Of a DNA stretch of 48,514 nucleotides, positions 33,003 through 41,441 are shown one piece after another. Source of the stretch: an uncultured Ruminococcus sp. (GTDB lineage: Bacteria; Bacillota; Clostridia; Oscillospirales; Ruminococcaceae). The notes beneath the pieces were generated by a model that worked only from the letters and a program-made list of their open reading frames with translations, did no database searches and was not told where the DNA came from. The stretch's first letter is position 1. Each line of letters begins with the position of its first letter. The stretch is taken from NCBI GenBank assembly GCA_946413815.1, contig CAMKMD010000025.1, positions 1-48,514 on the forward strand, written 5' to 3'. Position numbers and translations under genes: made by a program.

Positions 33003-34046
33003 TTATTCACCCTGCTGCAGCGCAGGCGGGAGAGTCCATGTCTGCTCAACGAAAGTATGGTACCTTATCGCTATGGGAGCATCAGCGGGAAATACCTCTC
33101 CGGCGGAGAAATCCGCCATGCCGTTTATGGTGAATGATTCTACCTGGCCGTCCTTTACGAGCAGTCCGGCGTAGAGGTCCTTCACCGGCTCGGGGTCTGC
33201 GAAATTGGTAAAGCCCATCTCACGGAGTATATTCATAAGCTCTGTGCAGGTGTAGTTCTGATATGCCGATGCCGGCGATGGCATCGCTATCTTTCCGTCA
33301 ACGACTACTCCGGGAGTTGCCTCAATCGGGGGATCGGGGAGGGTGGTATTGAATGTAACAGTGAAGTCAGCGGTGTCGCTGTTCATGGTCAGCAGCTCCC
33401 GCAGCACCTTCTCTGCGTTCTCCGATACGGAAGGGAAGAAATCCTCGTCCCGGTAGAGCTTTGCCACCTCCTTCAGCTTCAGCTCATCCAGCTTGTCTGT
33501 CAGCTCTTCCGGCGTGATGGCCGTGAACAGAGATGAAGTCACATCGTAGTAGCTGAAGCTGGAAGTATCCAGCTCATGGGAGAATATCTCCGGTGCGGGC
33601 AGGGTTATGACGATGGTCTTCTTTTCGTTGTCGATGCTGTCATAGGAGAGCCTGGAGAGATCGATGCCTGCGCTAACCGTGCCGTCGTATGTGAATACTG
33701 TCCGGTCGGTGGTGCCGGGTATCCTGTAGCCGAAAAGCTCCTTGTATTTCTCCATATCAGCGGCGGAGGTGTAGTAGTATTTGTAGGTGACGAGCTCGCT
33801 TGCAGGGGCGAAGAGCTCCTCCAGCGTCTCCTGACGTATGGTCACGGTCTCTGTCACCATATCGTCAAGGGGCGTATCTATTGCTTCCTCGGCCTTTTCC
33901 TTTGCCTCCTCGAGGACCTCCTTCACAGAAGGCTCATGCTTCCTGTCGTGGTATTTCAGCCCCACGAATGCAGCTGCACCTGCGACAGCTCCCACTGCTA
34001 TCATAACAAGTCCGTTCTTTATGCGTTTCCTGACCTTCAGTGCCAT
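33003..34046 (-). CDS. DUF4230-type membrane-anchored protein with PASTA-like C-terminus
   Basis: The 347-residue protein has an N-terminal anchor (about 10-30), a coiled stretch rich in Glu and Lys (about 38-56), a DUF4230-like beta domain (about 65-225, with VTIRQETLEEL and KTIVITLPAPEIFSHEL) and a C-terminal domain of about 80 residues (YQNYTCTELMNILREMGFTN) that resembles PASTA-type modules. The function of DUF4230 proteins is unknown; an extracytoplasmic location is inferred. The start at 34046 follows AGGAGGG. It lies about 65 bp downstream of the PARG-like gene. Confidence 0.75.
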   Translation of the reverse strand: MALKVRKRIKNGLVMIAVGAVAGAAAFVGLKYHDRKHEPSVKEVLEEAKEKAEEAIDTPLDDMVTETVTIRQETLEELFAPASELVTYKYYYTSAADMEKYKELFGYRIPGTTDRTVFTYDGTVSAGIDLSRLSYDSIDNEKKTIVITLPAPEIFSHELDTSSFSYYDVTSSLFTAITPEELTDKLDELKLKEVAKLYRDEDFFPSVSENAEKVLRELLTMNSDTADFTVTFNTTLPDPPIEATPGVVVDGKIAMPSPASAYQNYTCTELMNILREMGFTNFADPEPVKDLYAGLLVKDGQVESFTINGMADFSAGEVFPADAPIAIRYHTFVEQTWTLPPALQQGE

Positions 34047-34112
34047 TTTACCCTCCTGTTGTCTGAGCGGTTCACCGGTTACGGAACCTCTTTTTATTCA
34101 TGCCTTCTGTTC

Positions 34113-34934
34113 TTATGTATCTGCTGAGTCTTTGAACACCTCACGGAATGCCCTGGGGTTCTTTCCCTCCTGATTCCCGCATACCGCAAACACCACGGTA
34201 TCAAAGGCCCTTCCGAGACCGTCGTCGATAAGTGCGGTACGGAAGCAGCCTGCAACGGTCACAGGATCGTTTCCGAAGGCGCCGCAGCCCCATGCGCCGA
34301 GCACAAGATTCTTATAGCCCTGCTTTGCGGCAAGACGCAGTATTATGCGTATCCTGCGCAGGAAGGTCTCCTGTATGGTCTTCTTCGGTGTGAGTATTGC
34401 CGCACCTCTTCTGTTGGGGGCGGGAGCGGTTATGACAGCGGCCATGAAGGGTTCATCGAGGGGCTCGCAGCCGTTGTCACGGAACACGCAGACATCGGGA
34501 GATAACAGCATATAGTCCGATTCTACGGCACTTATGTGAGTGTTGTTCCAACGGTACATCTCGGCGGCCTTATCCGAGGTTATGGAAGCGTAGAGAGTGC
34601 TGCAGCGGCAGAGCGCCTCCTCCTGAGCCTTGGCTCCCAGCATGAAGCCGCCGCCGGCATGGTGGGCGTTTGCGAAGTTGAGGACAAGGGCCTTATCAAA
34701 GCGTGAAGCCGCCTGAAAGCTGTCCTCTGCTGTCACCTCTATGCGGCACATGGAGCTGCCCTCCGGTATGGGGAGCGCTTCTTCAAGCAGTGCCTTTCCC
34801 GCATCGGGGGTTATGACCTCTGCTGCGGTGTAATCAAGCTCCGGCAGCTGTATCTCCCTGCCGCCGGCAGTGTATTTCTTCTCCTTCGTTATGGCTATGG
34901 CTTCATGGGCGGCTTTGATGAGGTTCATGTTCAT
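34113..34934 (-). CDS. Microbial-type poly(ADP-ribose) glycohydrolase-like protein (TIGR02452/macrodomain family)
   Basis: The 273-residue protein carries NFANAHHAGGGFMLGAKAQEE (about residues 87-107), matching the PARG signature GGG-X(6-8)-QEE in which the Glu pair is catalytic. AWGCGAFGND (about 222-231) and the C-terminal VFAVCGNQEG fit the macrodomain fold. Bacterial members remove ADP-ribose polymers or similar modifications. The start overlaps the stop of the upstream ABC-F gene (ATGA, 34931-34934), so the two are co-translated. No ADP-ribosyltransferase is visible in the window. The cellular substrate is unknown. Confidence 0.85.
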   Translation of the reverse strand: MNMNLIKAAHEAIAITKEKKYTAGGREIQLPELDYTAAEVITPDAGKALLEEALPIPEGSSMCRIEVTAEDSFQAASRFDKALVLNFANAHHAGGGFMLGAKAQEEALCRCSTLYASITSDKAAEMYRWNNTHISAVESDYMLLSPDVCVFRDNGCEPLDEPFMAAVITAPAPNRRGAAILTPKKTIQETFLRRIRIILRLAAKQGYKNLVLGAWGCGAFGNDPVTVAGCFRTALIDDGLGRAFDTVVFAVCGNQEGKNPRAFREVFKDSADT

Positions 34935-36862
34935 TCCTCCAGTTCAATCATCAGTTCAAGGTCTTCGTCTATCTTCTGTTTCAGGGCATCCATTTCGGCG
35001 CATTTTGCATTCATCAGCTCATAGTCGCTGTAGACCTCTTCATGAGTTATCTCCTCGGCGATGGCGTCTATCTGCGCCTGTAAGTCATCTATCTCCTTCT
35101 CGAGCCTGCGCAGCTCGTTGCGGCGGGCGGCGTCGGCACTTCTCTGCTGCTTGCTGCGGTAGACCTTCTCGGACCTATCCTTTGCGGCGGCAGCAGCCTT
35201 CTCCTGCTTTTCAAGGTCGGCGGCACGCTTCTGTGCGGCCTGCTCGTCACGGAGCACATCGAGGTATTTCTCGAAGCCGTAGTTGTGCTCACGCATACCG
35301 CTCTCCGTCAGCTCGATGAGTCTGTCCGCAAGGCGGCTCAGAAGGTAGCGGTCATGTGAGACGAATATCATTGTGCCGGTGTATTCTTTGAGAGCCTCCT
35401 CTATGGCCTCCTTGGAGCTGAGGTCCAGGTGGTTGGTAGGCTCGTCGAGTATCAGCACGTTTCCGTGCTCCTGCATCATTATGGCGAAGCAGAGCTTTGC
35501 TCTCTCACCGCCGCTGATGACTCCCGTCTCCTTGAATACGTTCTCTCCCACAAGGCGCACCTGTGCAAGGAGGTTCCTGACCTCCAGGTCTGACATGGAG
35601 GGATAGCGGCTGTGCAGCTCCTCCATGACGGTCAGCTCACGGTTGAGTCTTGCACTCTCCTGGTCGAAGTAGGATATCTTTATATTGCTGTTCCAGCGGA
35701 CGATGCCCTTGTGGGGGAGCATATCCTGTATTATCTTCAGCAGGGTGGATTTTCCTATGCCGTTGTCGCCGATGATGCCCACCTTCTCACCCCGGCGCAC
35801 CTCAAAGGTGAGGTCCTCCATGAGGGTCTTTCTGGTGCTGCCCTCGCCGACGGTGAGGTCGATGCCCTTGACCTTGAGGACTTCCTCCGGAGGCTCCATG
35901 GCGTAGGTGAACTGTATCTTAGCAGACTTCGTGTCGTGTACGGGGCGCTCTATACGCTCCATTTTCTCAAGCTGTTTCCGGCGGCTCTGAGCCATTTTCG
36001 TGGTGGAGGCGCGGACGAGGTTGCGTGCCACGTAGTCCTCCATCTTGGCTATTTCCTTCTGTTGCTGCTCGTATTCCTTCTCCTGTCTTGTGTCGTTCTC
36101 CTCACGCTGATGGACGAAGGCGGTATAGTTGCCCTTGTAGCGCTTCAGCACCCCCCGCTCTATCTCACATATGGATGTGCAGAGGCGGTCGAGGAAGTAA
36201 CGGTCATGGGATACGATGAGAACTGCGCCCCGGTAGCTGCGGAGGTAGTCCTCCAGCCACATGATGGTCTTGAAGTCCAGGTGGTTGGTAGGCTCGTCAA
36301 GTATGAGCAGGTTCGGCTCCTCAAGAAGGAGCTTCGATATGCACAGACGTGTCTTCTCGCCGCCGCTGAAGCCGGAGACCTTCCTTCCGAGTTCATCGCC
36401 GGAAAAGCCCATACCGCTGAGTATGGTGCGTATCTTCACATCGGTGTTGTAGCCGTCATTGGCCTCCACCCATGAGGAGAGCTGCTGGTACTCGTCTGCG
36501 GCAGAGCTGTCGCCCAGCTCTATCTCCAGCTCAATTTCACGGAGACGCTCAATGGCCTTGTGTATGGGCTCAAAGACGCTGTTCATCTCCTCCATGACGG
36601 TCTTTTCGGAATCGAGGCCTGCCATCTGGGCAAGATAGCCTATGGAGGTCTTGCCTGCGAAGGATACGACTCCGTCCTTTCCGTCCTGAGAGAGACGGTC
36701 CGGCTCGACGGAGCCTGTGATTATCTTCAGCAGAGTGGATTTTCCGCAGCCGTTCCTTCCGACGAGACCTATCTTGTCGTTCTCGTCGATGACGAGGGAA
36801 ACGTTTTTCAGCACCTGAGCGCCGTTATAGTATTTGTTAATATTATTAAGGCTGACAAGCAT
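34931..36862 (-). CDS. ABC-F family ATPase (ribosome-associated, YdiF/Uup type)
   Basis: The 643-residue protein has two ABC ATPase domains and no membrane segments. The Walker A motifs are GRNGCGKST (about 37-45) and GDNGIGKST, the signatures SGGEKTRL and ISGGERAKL, and the Walker B regions LLILDEPTNHLDF and VLILDEPTNHLDL. The inter-domain linker (about 235-305) and a C-terminal coiled coil (about 560-640) are typical of ABC-F proteins, which act on the ribosome in translation quality control or antibiotic protection. Which role applies cannot be told from the linker alone. The start at 36862 follows AAGGAAG. Confidence 0.9.
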   Translation of the reverse strand: MLVSLNNINKYYNGAQVLKNVSLVIDENDKIGLVGRNGCGKSTLLKIITGSVEPDRLSQDGKDGVVSFAGKTSIGYLAQMAGLDSEKTVMEEMNSVFEPIHKAIERLREIELEIELGDSSAADEYQQLSSWVEANDGYNTDVKIRTILSGMGFSGDELGRKVSGFSGGEKTRLCISKLLLEEPNLLILDEPTNHLDFKTIMWLEDYLRSYRGAVLIVSHDRYFLDRLCTSICEIERGVLKRYKGNYTAFVHQREENDTRQEKEYEQQQKEIAKMEDYVARNLVRASTTKMAQSRRKQLEKMERIERPVHDTKSAKIQFTYAMEPPEEVLKVKGIDLTVGEGSTRKTLMEDLTFEVRRGEKVGIIGDNGIGKSTLLKIIQDMLPHKGIVRWNSNIKISYFDQESARLNRELTVMEELHSRYPSMSDLEVRNLLAQVRLVGENVFKETGVISGGERAKLCFAIMMQEHGNVLILDEPTNHLDLSSKEAIEEALKEYTGTMIFVSHDRYLLSRLADRLIELTESGMREHNYGFEKYLDVLRDEQAAQKRAADLEKQEKAAAAAKDRSEKVYRSKQQRSADAARRNELRRLEKEIDDLQAQIDAIAEEITHEEVYSDYELMNAKCAEMDALKQKIDEDLELMIELEE

Positions 36863-36989
36863 AATATCTTCCTTTTCATAATGGTATACATTTATATAAT
36901 AACACATAACAGGGAAAATGGCAAGAGAAAAGACCGTAGTTTGCAAACAGGTCGGAAATTGCGGAGAAATTAAAATTTCTGTGAAACAC

Positions 36990-37018
36990 TTGCAAAAATT
37001 GGTGAATGCTGTTATTAT
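36990..37018 (+). promoter_or_regulatory. Promoter of the gtrA-dusB pair
   Basis: TTGCAA (36990-36995) and TATTAT (37013-37018) are 17 bp apart, about 35 bp upstream of the GtrA-family start codon. Confidence 0.6.
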
Positions 37019-37053
37019 AAATAAGTGAACAGTTTTTGGAAAGGACGGATAGA

Positions 37054-37566
37054 ATGGAAAAATTCATCAAGGCCTGTGTATCTATACTGCCAAAGCCCTT
37101 GCAGGATATCTACTACAAGTACGAGGATAAGTGGCTTTATCTGGTGTTCGGCGTGCTCACAACAGTCGTGAGCTTCCTGACCGCCGGCATAGCCAAGAAG
37201 GTGCTGGAGAACTGGGGCGATTTCGGAAATGTTGCCATTGCACAGATAAGCACGGTGTTCTCATGGGTCTGTGCAGTTACATTCGCCTACCTCACAAACA
37301 GGGTGTGGGTGTTCAAGTCTGAGGCAAAGGGCGCAAAGGCCCTCGCCGCCGAGGCAGCCTCCTTCTACGGCGGAAGAGTCTTCACTCTTCTGGTGGAGTG
37401 GCTCATGATGACAGTTGGCAACGGAATCATCGGTATCAACTACTGGGTGACAAAGATAGTTGCAAATGTAGTAGTGCTGATACTCAATTACGTGATAAGC
37501 AAGATATTCGTGTTCAAAAAGAAGGACACTCCGCAGACCGCAGCAGCAGATGACAGCAACAATTGA
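37054..37566 (+). CDS. GtrA-family membrane protein
   Basis: The 170-residue protein has four predicted membrane segments and the GtrA-like pattern (YLVFGVLTTVVSFL, FAYLTNRVWVFKS, ILNYVISKIFVFKK). GtrA-family proteins are thought to move lipid-linked sugars across the membrane for cell-surface glycosylation. The start at 37054 follows AAAGGA. It overlaps dusB by 17 bp and shares its promoter. Confidence 0.88.
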   Translation: MEKFIKACVSILPKPLQDIYYKYEDKWLYLVFGVLTTVVSFLTAGIAKKVLENWGDFGNVAIAQISTVFSWVCAVTFAYLTNRVWVFKSEAKGAKALAAEAASFYGGRVFTLLVEWLMMTVGNGIIGINYWVTKIVANVVVLILNYVISKIFVFKKKDTPQTAAADDSNN

Positions 37567-38548
37567 TATAGGCGGCGTAAAGATACCGCGTACCGCAGCC
37601 CTTGCCCCTATGGCGGGAGTTGCCGACCGTGCCTACCGGCTCATGTGCCGTGAGTACGGAGCAGCTATGGTGACCAGCGAGATGGTCTCCGCCAAGGGGA
37701 TAGTCTACTCAGACCGCAAGACCGCGGAGCTCTGCACGGTAACGCCTGAGGAAAGACCCATGGCGGTGCAGCTTTTCGGCAGCGAGCCGGAGTTCATGGC
37801 GAAGGCGGTGGATATAGTCCTCCGCTACGAGCCGGATATCATAGATATCAATATGGGTTGTCCGGTGCCGAAGGTAGTAGGTACCGGTGCAGGCTCGGCG
37901 CTGATGAAGGATATTCCTCTTGCAGCGATGGTATGTGAGGCGGCAGTGAAGGCTGCCGGCAGCATCCCCGTCACTGTGAAGATACGCAGCGGCTGGAGCA
38001 AGGATGAGAACGTCGCCCCGCAGATGTCAAAGGCTCTCGAGAATGCCGGAGCGGCAGCAGTCGCAGTACACGGCAGGTCGAGGGACCAGTTCTACAGCGG
38101 CGAGTCGGACAACAGTGTGATAAAGGCCGTGAAGGATGCGGTGAGCATACCCGTCATCGGAAACGGCGATGTAACGGACTTCGCATCCTGTGAACGTATG
38201 TACCGTGAGACAGGCTGTGACCTTGTGATGATAGGCCGCGGCAGCTACGGCAGGCCCTTCATATTTGAGGAGATAGCCGCAGGAATGGCAGGGGATGACT
38301 ACACCCCGCCGACGCTTGAAGAGAAGATGGAGATAATGCTGCGGCATATCCGCCTGATGCTGACTCTCAGCGAAAAGCCGGAGGAGCTCGCCATGCATGA
38401 GGCAAGAAAGCACGCTGCATGGTACATGAACGGCTATTACGGCTCGGCAAAGTTCCGCGGACGCTGCTATCAGCTCTCCTCCTATGCGGAGGCGGAGGAG
38501 CTCGCCGGGGAGTTCATCGCCCTTCAGAACAGCCGTGCAGAATTGTAA
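37550..38548 (+). CDS. dusB: tRNA-dihydrouridine synthase
   Basis: The 332-residue FMN enzyme reduces uridine to dihydrouridine in tRNA. ALAPMAGVADRAYR (about 17-30) is the FMN-binding start of the TIM barrel, NMGCPVPKVV (about 102-111) holds the catalytic Cys, and VHGRSRDQFYSG and GNGDV are further hallmarks. It starts inside the GtrA-family gene, 17 bp before its stop. The sequence is complete and of normal length. Confidence 0.94.
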   Translation: MTATIDIGGVKIPRTAALAPMAGVADRAYRLMCREYGAAMVTSEMVSAKGIVYSDRKTAELCTVTPEERPMAVQLFGSEPEFMAKAVDIVLRYEPDIIDINMGCPVPKVVGTGAGSALMKDIPLAAMVCEAAVKAAGSIPVTVKIRSGWSKDENVAPQMSKALENAGAAAVAVHGRSRDQFYSGESDNSVIKAVKDAVSIPVIGNGDVTDFASCERMYRETGCDLVMIGRGSYGRPFIFEEIAAGMAGDDYTPPTLEEKMEIMLRHIRLMLTLSEKPEELAMHEARKHAAWYMNGYYGSAKFRGRCYQLSSYAEAEELAGEFIALQNSRAEL

Positions 38549-38731
38549 AAATCTCTTGATTGGTTATTTTGCACAAAATGTTCATTAAAACTTTGTACGA
38601 TGTTACAAAGTGACAGGCGGTCAAACTGACGAACCGCATAAATGCCTGTATTTAGCCGATTTTTGACAAGCGATGTCAGAACGGATGATAAAACGACTTG
38701 TATTTATTCACAAAAATCATACAAATTGTAA
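38549..38731. other. Intergenic region upstream of the CapA-like gene
   Basis: It contains an 8-bp inverted repeat, ACTTTGTA-CGATGT-TACAAAGT (38590-38611), about 120 bp before the downstream promoter. This could be an operator half-site pair. No terminator with a clear T tract follows dusB. Confidence 0.4.
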
Positions 38732-38760
38732 TTGAAAAAGATAAATGCCTGTGCTATAAT
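38732..38760 (+). promoter_or_regulatory. Promoter of the CapA-like gene
   Basis: TTGAAA (38732-38737) and TATAAT (38755-38760) are 17 bp apart, with an extended -10 TGC. The start codon is about 50 bp downstream of the predicted start site. Confidence 0.8.
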
Positions 38761-38815
38761 ATAATTGTAAAGGAGCGTTTTGTGCCCTTTGCGTACAGAA
38801 AGAGGAGATAATGGA

Positions 38816-40105
38816 ATGAAACTAAAAAAAGGACGTGCCGCAGCAGCGATAGCAGTTCTGGCTGCACTGGTAGTATCCGGTGTGAGCTGTGCCTCCAAGG
38901 TCATAGGCGGTACGAATGACATCACTGAGGATACGGACAACGCAGGTGCTCCCGCTGCAACCGAGGCAGCAGAACCCACTGAGGCACCCACCGAGGAGCC
39001 GACAACACTGCCGGTGCCCGAGGACAAGCGTGTGCACGTTGACGCTGTGGGCGATGACCTTATACATTATTCAGTATATATGAACGCCATGGAACTGGCC
39101 GGTCCGGGCGAGAATTTCGACTTCAAGCCGATGTACAAGAACGTAAAGTATCTTATCGAATCGGCAGATGTGGCCATAATCAATCAGGAGACCATAATAT
39201 CCGAGAGCAACGAGATACGCGGTGCGAACGGCGGTGCTCTCCTGTTCAATTCTCCTCCCGAGGTGGCTGATGCAGTCATAGACCTCGGATTTGACGTATT
39301 CACGATGGCGAACAACCATCTTCTTGATTTCGGCCCGGAGGCACTTGAGGAGTCGATAAACTTCTGGAACCGCAAGGCCCAGGAGAACAACCTGACGGTA
39401 CTCGGTGCATACCTTAACGAGGAGGATGCGAACCGCATCCGTGTCCGTGAGGTCAACGGCGTAAAGATCGCATTTCTGGCCTATGCAGAGCATATCAACG
39501 GCTTCGAGATCCCCGAATGGTCTGACCTGAGGGTAGTCATGAACTACGAAGAAGACGTGATAGAGCGTCAGATCAAGGAAGCCAAGGAGATCGCCGATGC
39601 AGTCATCGTTTCCGCTCACTGGGGCGGCGAGGATACATTCGATGTATCCGAGGACCGCGTGGAGCTTGCGAACAAGATGATCAACTGGGGCGCTGACGTC
39701 ATACTCGGCGGACATACCCACACTCCCCAGACAATGGAATGGATCACCCGCGATGACGGCACAAAGGGCTTCGTATTCTACTCAATGGGCAATTTCATCT
39801 GCGCCCAGACAGACAACTTCAATCTTGTGGGCGAAATGCCCGACTTCGACCTCGTCATGGACGGCGAGACCGGAGAGATAACTATAGAGGACGTGGGAGT
39901 CATTCCTACCATAGTTCACTATGATGATGGTAATTTCTCTAACCTCCGTATCTACCCCTACAGCCAGTACACACCTGAGCTGGCGGCAAGCCACGGTATC
40001 CCCTATGCGATCCCCCAGGGCACCTATACAAGCTTCAGCTGGGACATCCTGAATGACATTATCGACACTGCCATCCCTAAGGAATTCCAGAAGCTCGATA
40101 AATGA
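38816..40105 (+). CDS. CapA-family metallophosphatase-like lipoprotein
   Basis: The 429-residue protein has a signal sequence ending VSGVSCASK (probable lipidated Cys near 24), a Thr/Pro/Glu-rich linker (about 35-70) and a CapA domain (about 75-400). The domain has a calcineurin-like metal-binding pattern: GDDLIHYSVY, INQETII, ANNHLLDFG, SAHWGGE and GGHTHTPQ. CapA proteins of bacilli take part in poly-gamma-glutamate capsule formation; other members are of unknown role, and no capBC genes are present here. The start at 38816 follows AGAGGAG. It has its own promoter and lies just before the sca genes. Confidence 0.85.
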   Translation: MKLKKGRAAAAIAVLAALVVSGVSCASKVIGGTNDITEDTDNAGAPAATEAAEPTEAPTEEPTTLPVPEDKRVHVDAVGDDLIHYSVYMNAMELAGPGENFDFKPMYKNVKYLIESADVAIINQETIISESNEIRGANGGALLFNSPPEVADAVIDLGFDVFTMANNHLLDFGPEALEESINFWNRKAQENNLTVLGAYLNEEDANRIRVREVNGVKIAFLAYAEHINGFEIPEWSDLRVVMNYEEDVIERQIKEAKEIADAVIVSAHWGGEDTFDVSEDRVELANKMINWGADVILGGHTHTPQTMEWITRDDGTKGFVFYSMGNFICAQTDNFNLVGEMPDFDLVMDGETGEITIEDVGVIPTIVHYDDGNFSNLRIYPYSQYTPELAASHGIPYAIPQGTYTSFSWDILNDIIDTAIPKEFQKLDK

Positions 40106-40518
40106 AGAAACTAATTCAAAAACTATACGGAATAGCATTCTGAGCAGTTAATTTACGCAAAAATCTCATTGTGCAATCCGTACGAATACCCGGGGTATTG
40201 TTTAGATAAAGTACCAAAAACGATATAAACCTATTTACTTTTTTCGAGACCTGTTATATAATAAAATCGTGAATAAATATAGAATATGGGAATAGTATCT
40301 GATCACGGCAGTGTGAATCAGTCCTGAGAAAGACTGCTGCCGGGACGAGTCTGGGATACATATCCTGACGGTCCTGTACTCACGGTTTTGTTCACTGCGG
40401 TCACTCAGAACCAGCCGCTTGTCCGAATCGGACCCGGTAAGCGGCGTAAAATCATGATATAATAAAAGGGGCACCTGTTCCTTTGTTATATATAATCAAT
40501 GAAGAAGGAGGAAAAAAC
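40106..40518 (+). promoter_or_regulatory. Promoter and long leader region of the sca cluster
   Basis: TTTACT (40234-40239) and TATAAT (40257-40262) are 17 bp apart and would give a leader of about 250 nt before scaC. The leader holds a hairpin (GCCGCTT 40414-40420 with AAGCGGC 40439-40445, plus an inner TCCG/CGGA) and a second TATAAT (40458-40463) without a good -35. The long structured leader suggests post-transcriptional control. No gene is supported in this 413-bp stretch. Confidence 0.55.
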
Positions 40519-41343
40519 ATGAAGACAAAAAAGATGATCATCGGAGCTATGGCTGCAACGATGCTTTCACTCTCAGTCTGCTCTTATGTACCGGCTGTAG
40601 CTGCTGACGATACAGTGCAGATAACCGTTAGCAAGGAGACAGCAAAGGTAGGAGGGGCTTTTGAAGTGAAAGTTTCCGTGGCCGACATTCCGGCTACTGG
40701 TATTCAGTGTCTTAACTTCGCTCTGGAGTATGACAGCAACCTGATTACCATCGACTCCGTAACAGCTGGAGCTGCAACAAAGACAGGAGCAGAGGGCGCA
40801 GATACCTCATCATCAATGCTCCCGAACTTCAACAGCTTTAGTGAAGGAGAGGGCGTAGTCGCCGTAATGTGGTCTACAGCAAGCGATGCGTCTTATTGGC
40901 TGAAAAATGGCGGTGAGTTCGTAACTGTTTCCGGTAAGGTATCGGCAAACGCTAAGAACGGCGATGTTGCAAACATCAAGGTTATTCCTACAAAGCGCGA
41001 TACTTATACAGGCTCAGGCGTAGCAAACAAGGCTATCGACTGCGGTTATACCAAGGGCGATGAAGTTATCAAGTACGCTGTAACTGTTGCAAACGGAAGC
41101 GTTACTATCGGCGATGGTGTACAGCCTACTACAGCTTCAGGTAACTACCTGAAGGGCGATGCCAACGTTGACGGCAAGGTTAACGTAGCTGATGCAGTTG
41201 CTATACTCCAGTACATTGCAAACCAGACCAAGTACCCGCTCGACGAGCAGGGCAAGATCAATGGTGACTGCGATGGCGCTGAAGGTATCACCGGCGGCGA
41301 CGCAACCACAATTCAGAAGATAGACGCTGGCATTCTGAAGTAA
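40519..41343 (+). CDS. scaC: Cellulosome adaptor scaffoldin ScaC (cohesin + dockerin)
   Basis: The 274-residue protein has a signal peptide (about 1-28, ending AVA), one cohesin (about 32-198) and a C-terminal dockerin (about 211-274, with KGDANVDGKVNVADAVAILQ and a second, diverged loop INGDCDGAEGITGGD). In R. flavefaciens the ScaC adaptor binds the major scaffold by its dockerin and offers a cohesin of different specificity, changing which proteins can be recruited. The start at 40519 follows AAGGAGG by 7 nt. scaA follows after 98 bp with no terminator, so the cluster is probably one transcript. Confidence 0.9.
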   Translation: MKTKKMIIGAMAATMLSLSVCSYVPAVAADDTVQITVSKETAKVGGAFEVKVSVADIPATGIQCLNFALEYDSNLITIDSVTAGAATKTGAEGADTSSSMLPNFNSFSEGEGVVAVMWSTASDASYWLKNGGEFVTVSGKVSANAKNGDVANIKVIPTKRDTYTGSGVANKAIDCGYTKGDEVIKYAVTVANGSVTIGDGVQPTTASGNYLKGDANVDGKVNVADAVAILQYIANQTKYPLDEQGKINGDCDGAEGITGGDATTIQKIDAGILK

Positions 41344-41441
41344 TTACTCTGAGATTATCTGATTTGTCCCCCTTACAAAGGAATACAAACCCAAAATAAG
41401 CAAAAATAATAGGTTAAGCCTAAAGAAAGGAATTATTACAA

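Noticed and set aside
34931..36862. Antibiotic-resistance ABC-F
   Set aside because: The motifs do not distinguish resistance factors from housekeeping ABC-F proteins, and the neighbours give no support for resistance.
38816..40105. Capsule (poly-gamma-glutamate) locus
   Set aside because: Only a CapA-like protein is present, with no capB or capC genes, so a capsule role is not supported.
40102..40143. 13-codon ORF whose ATG overlaps the CapA-like stop (ATGA)
   Set aside because: Too short to judge and no ribosome site of its own; likely chance.
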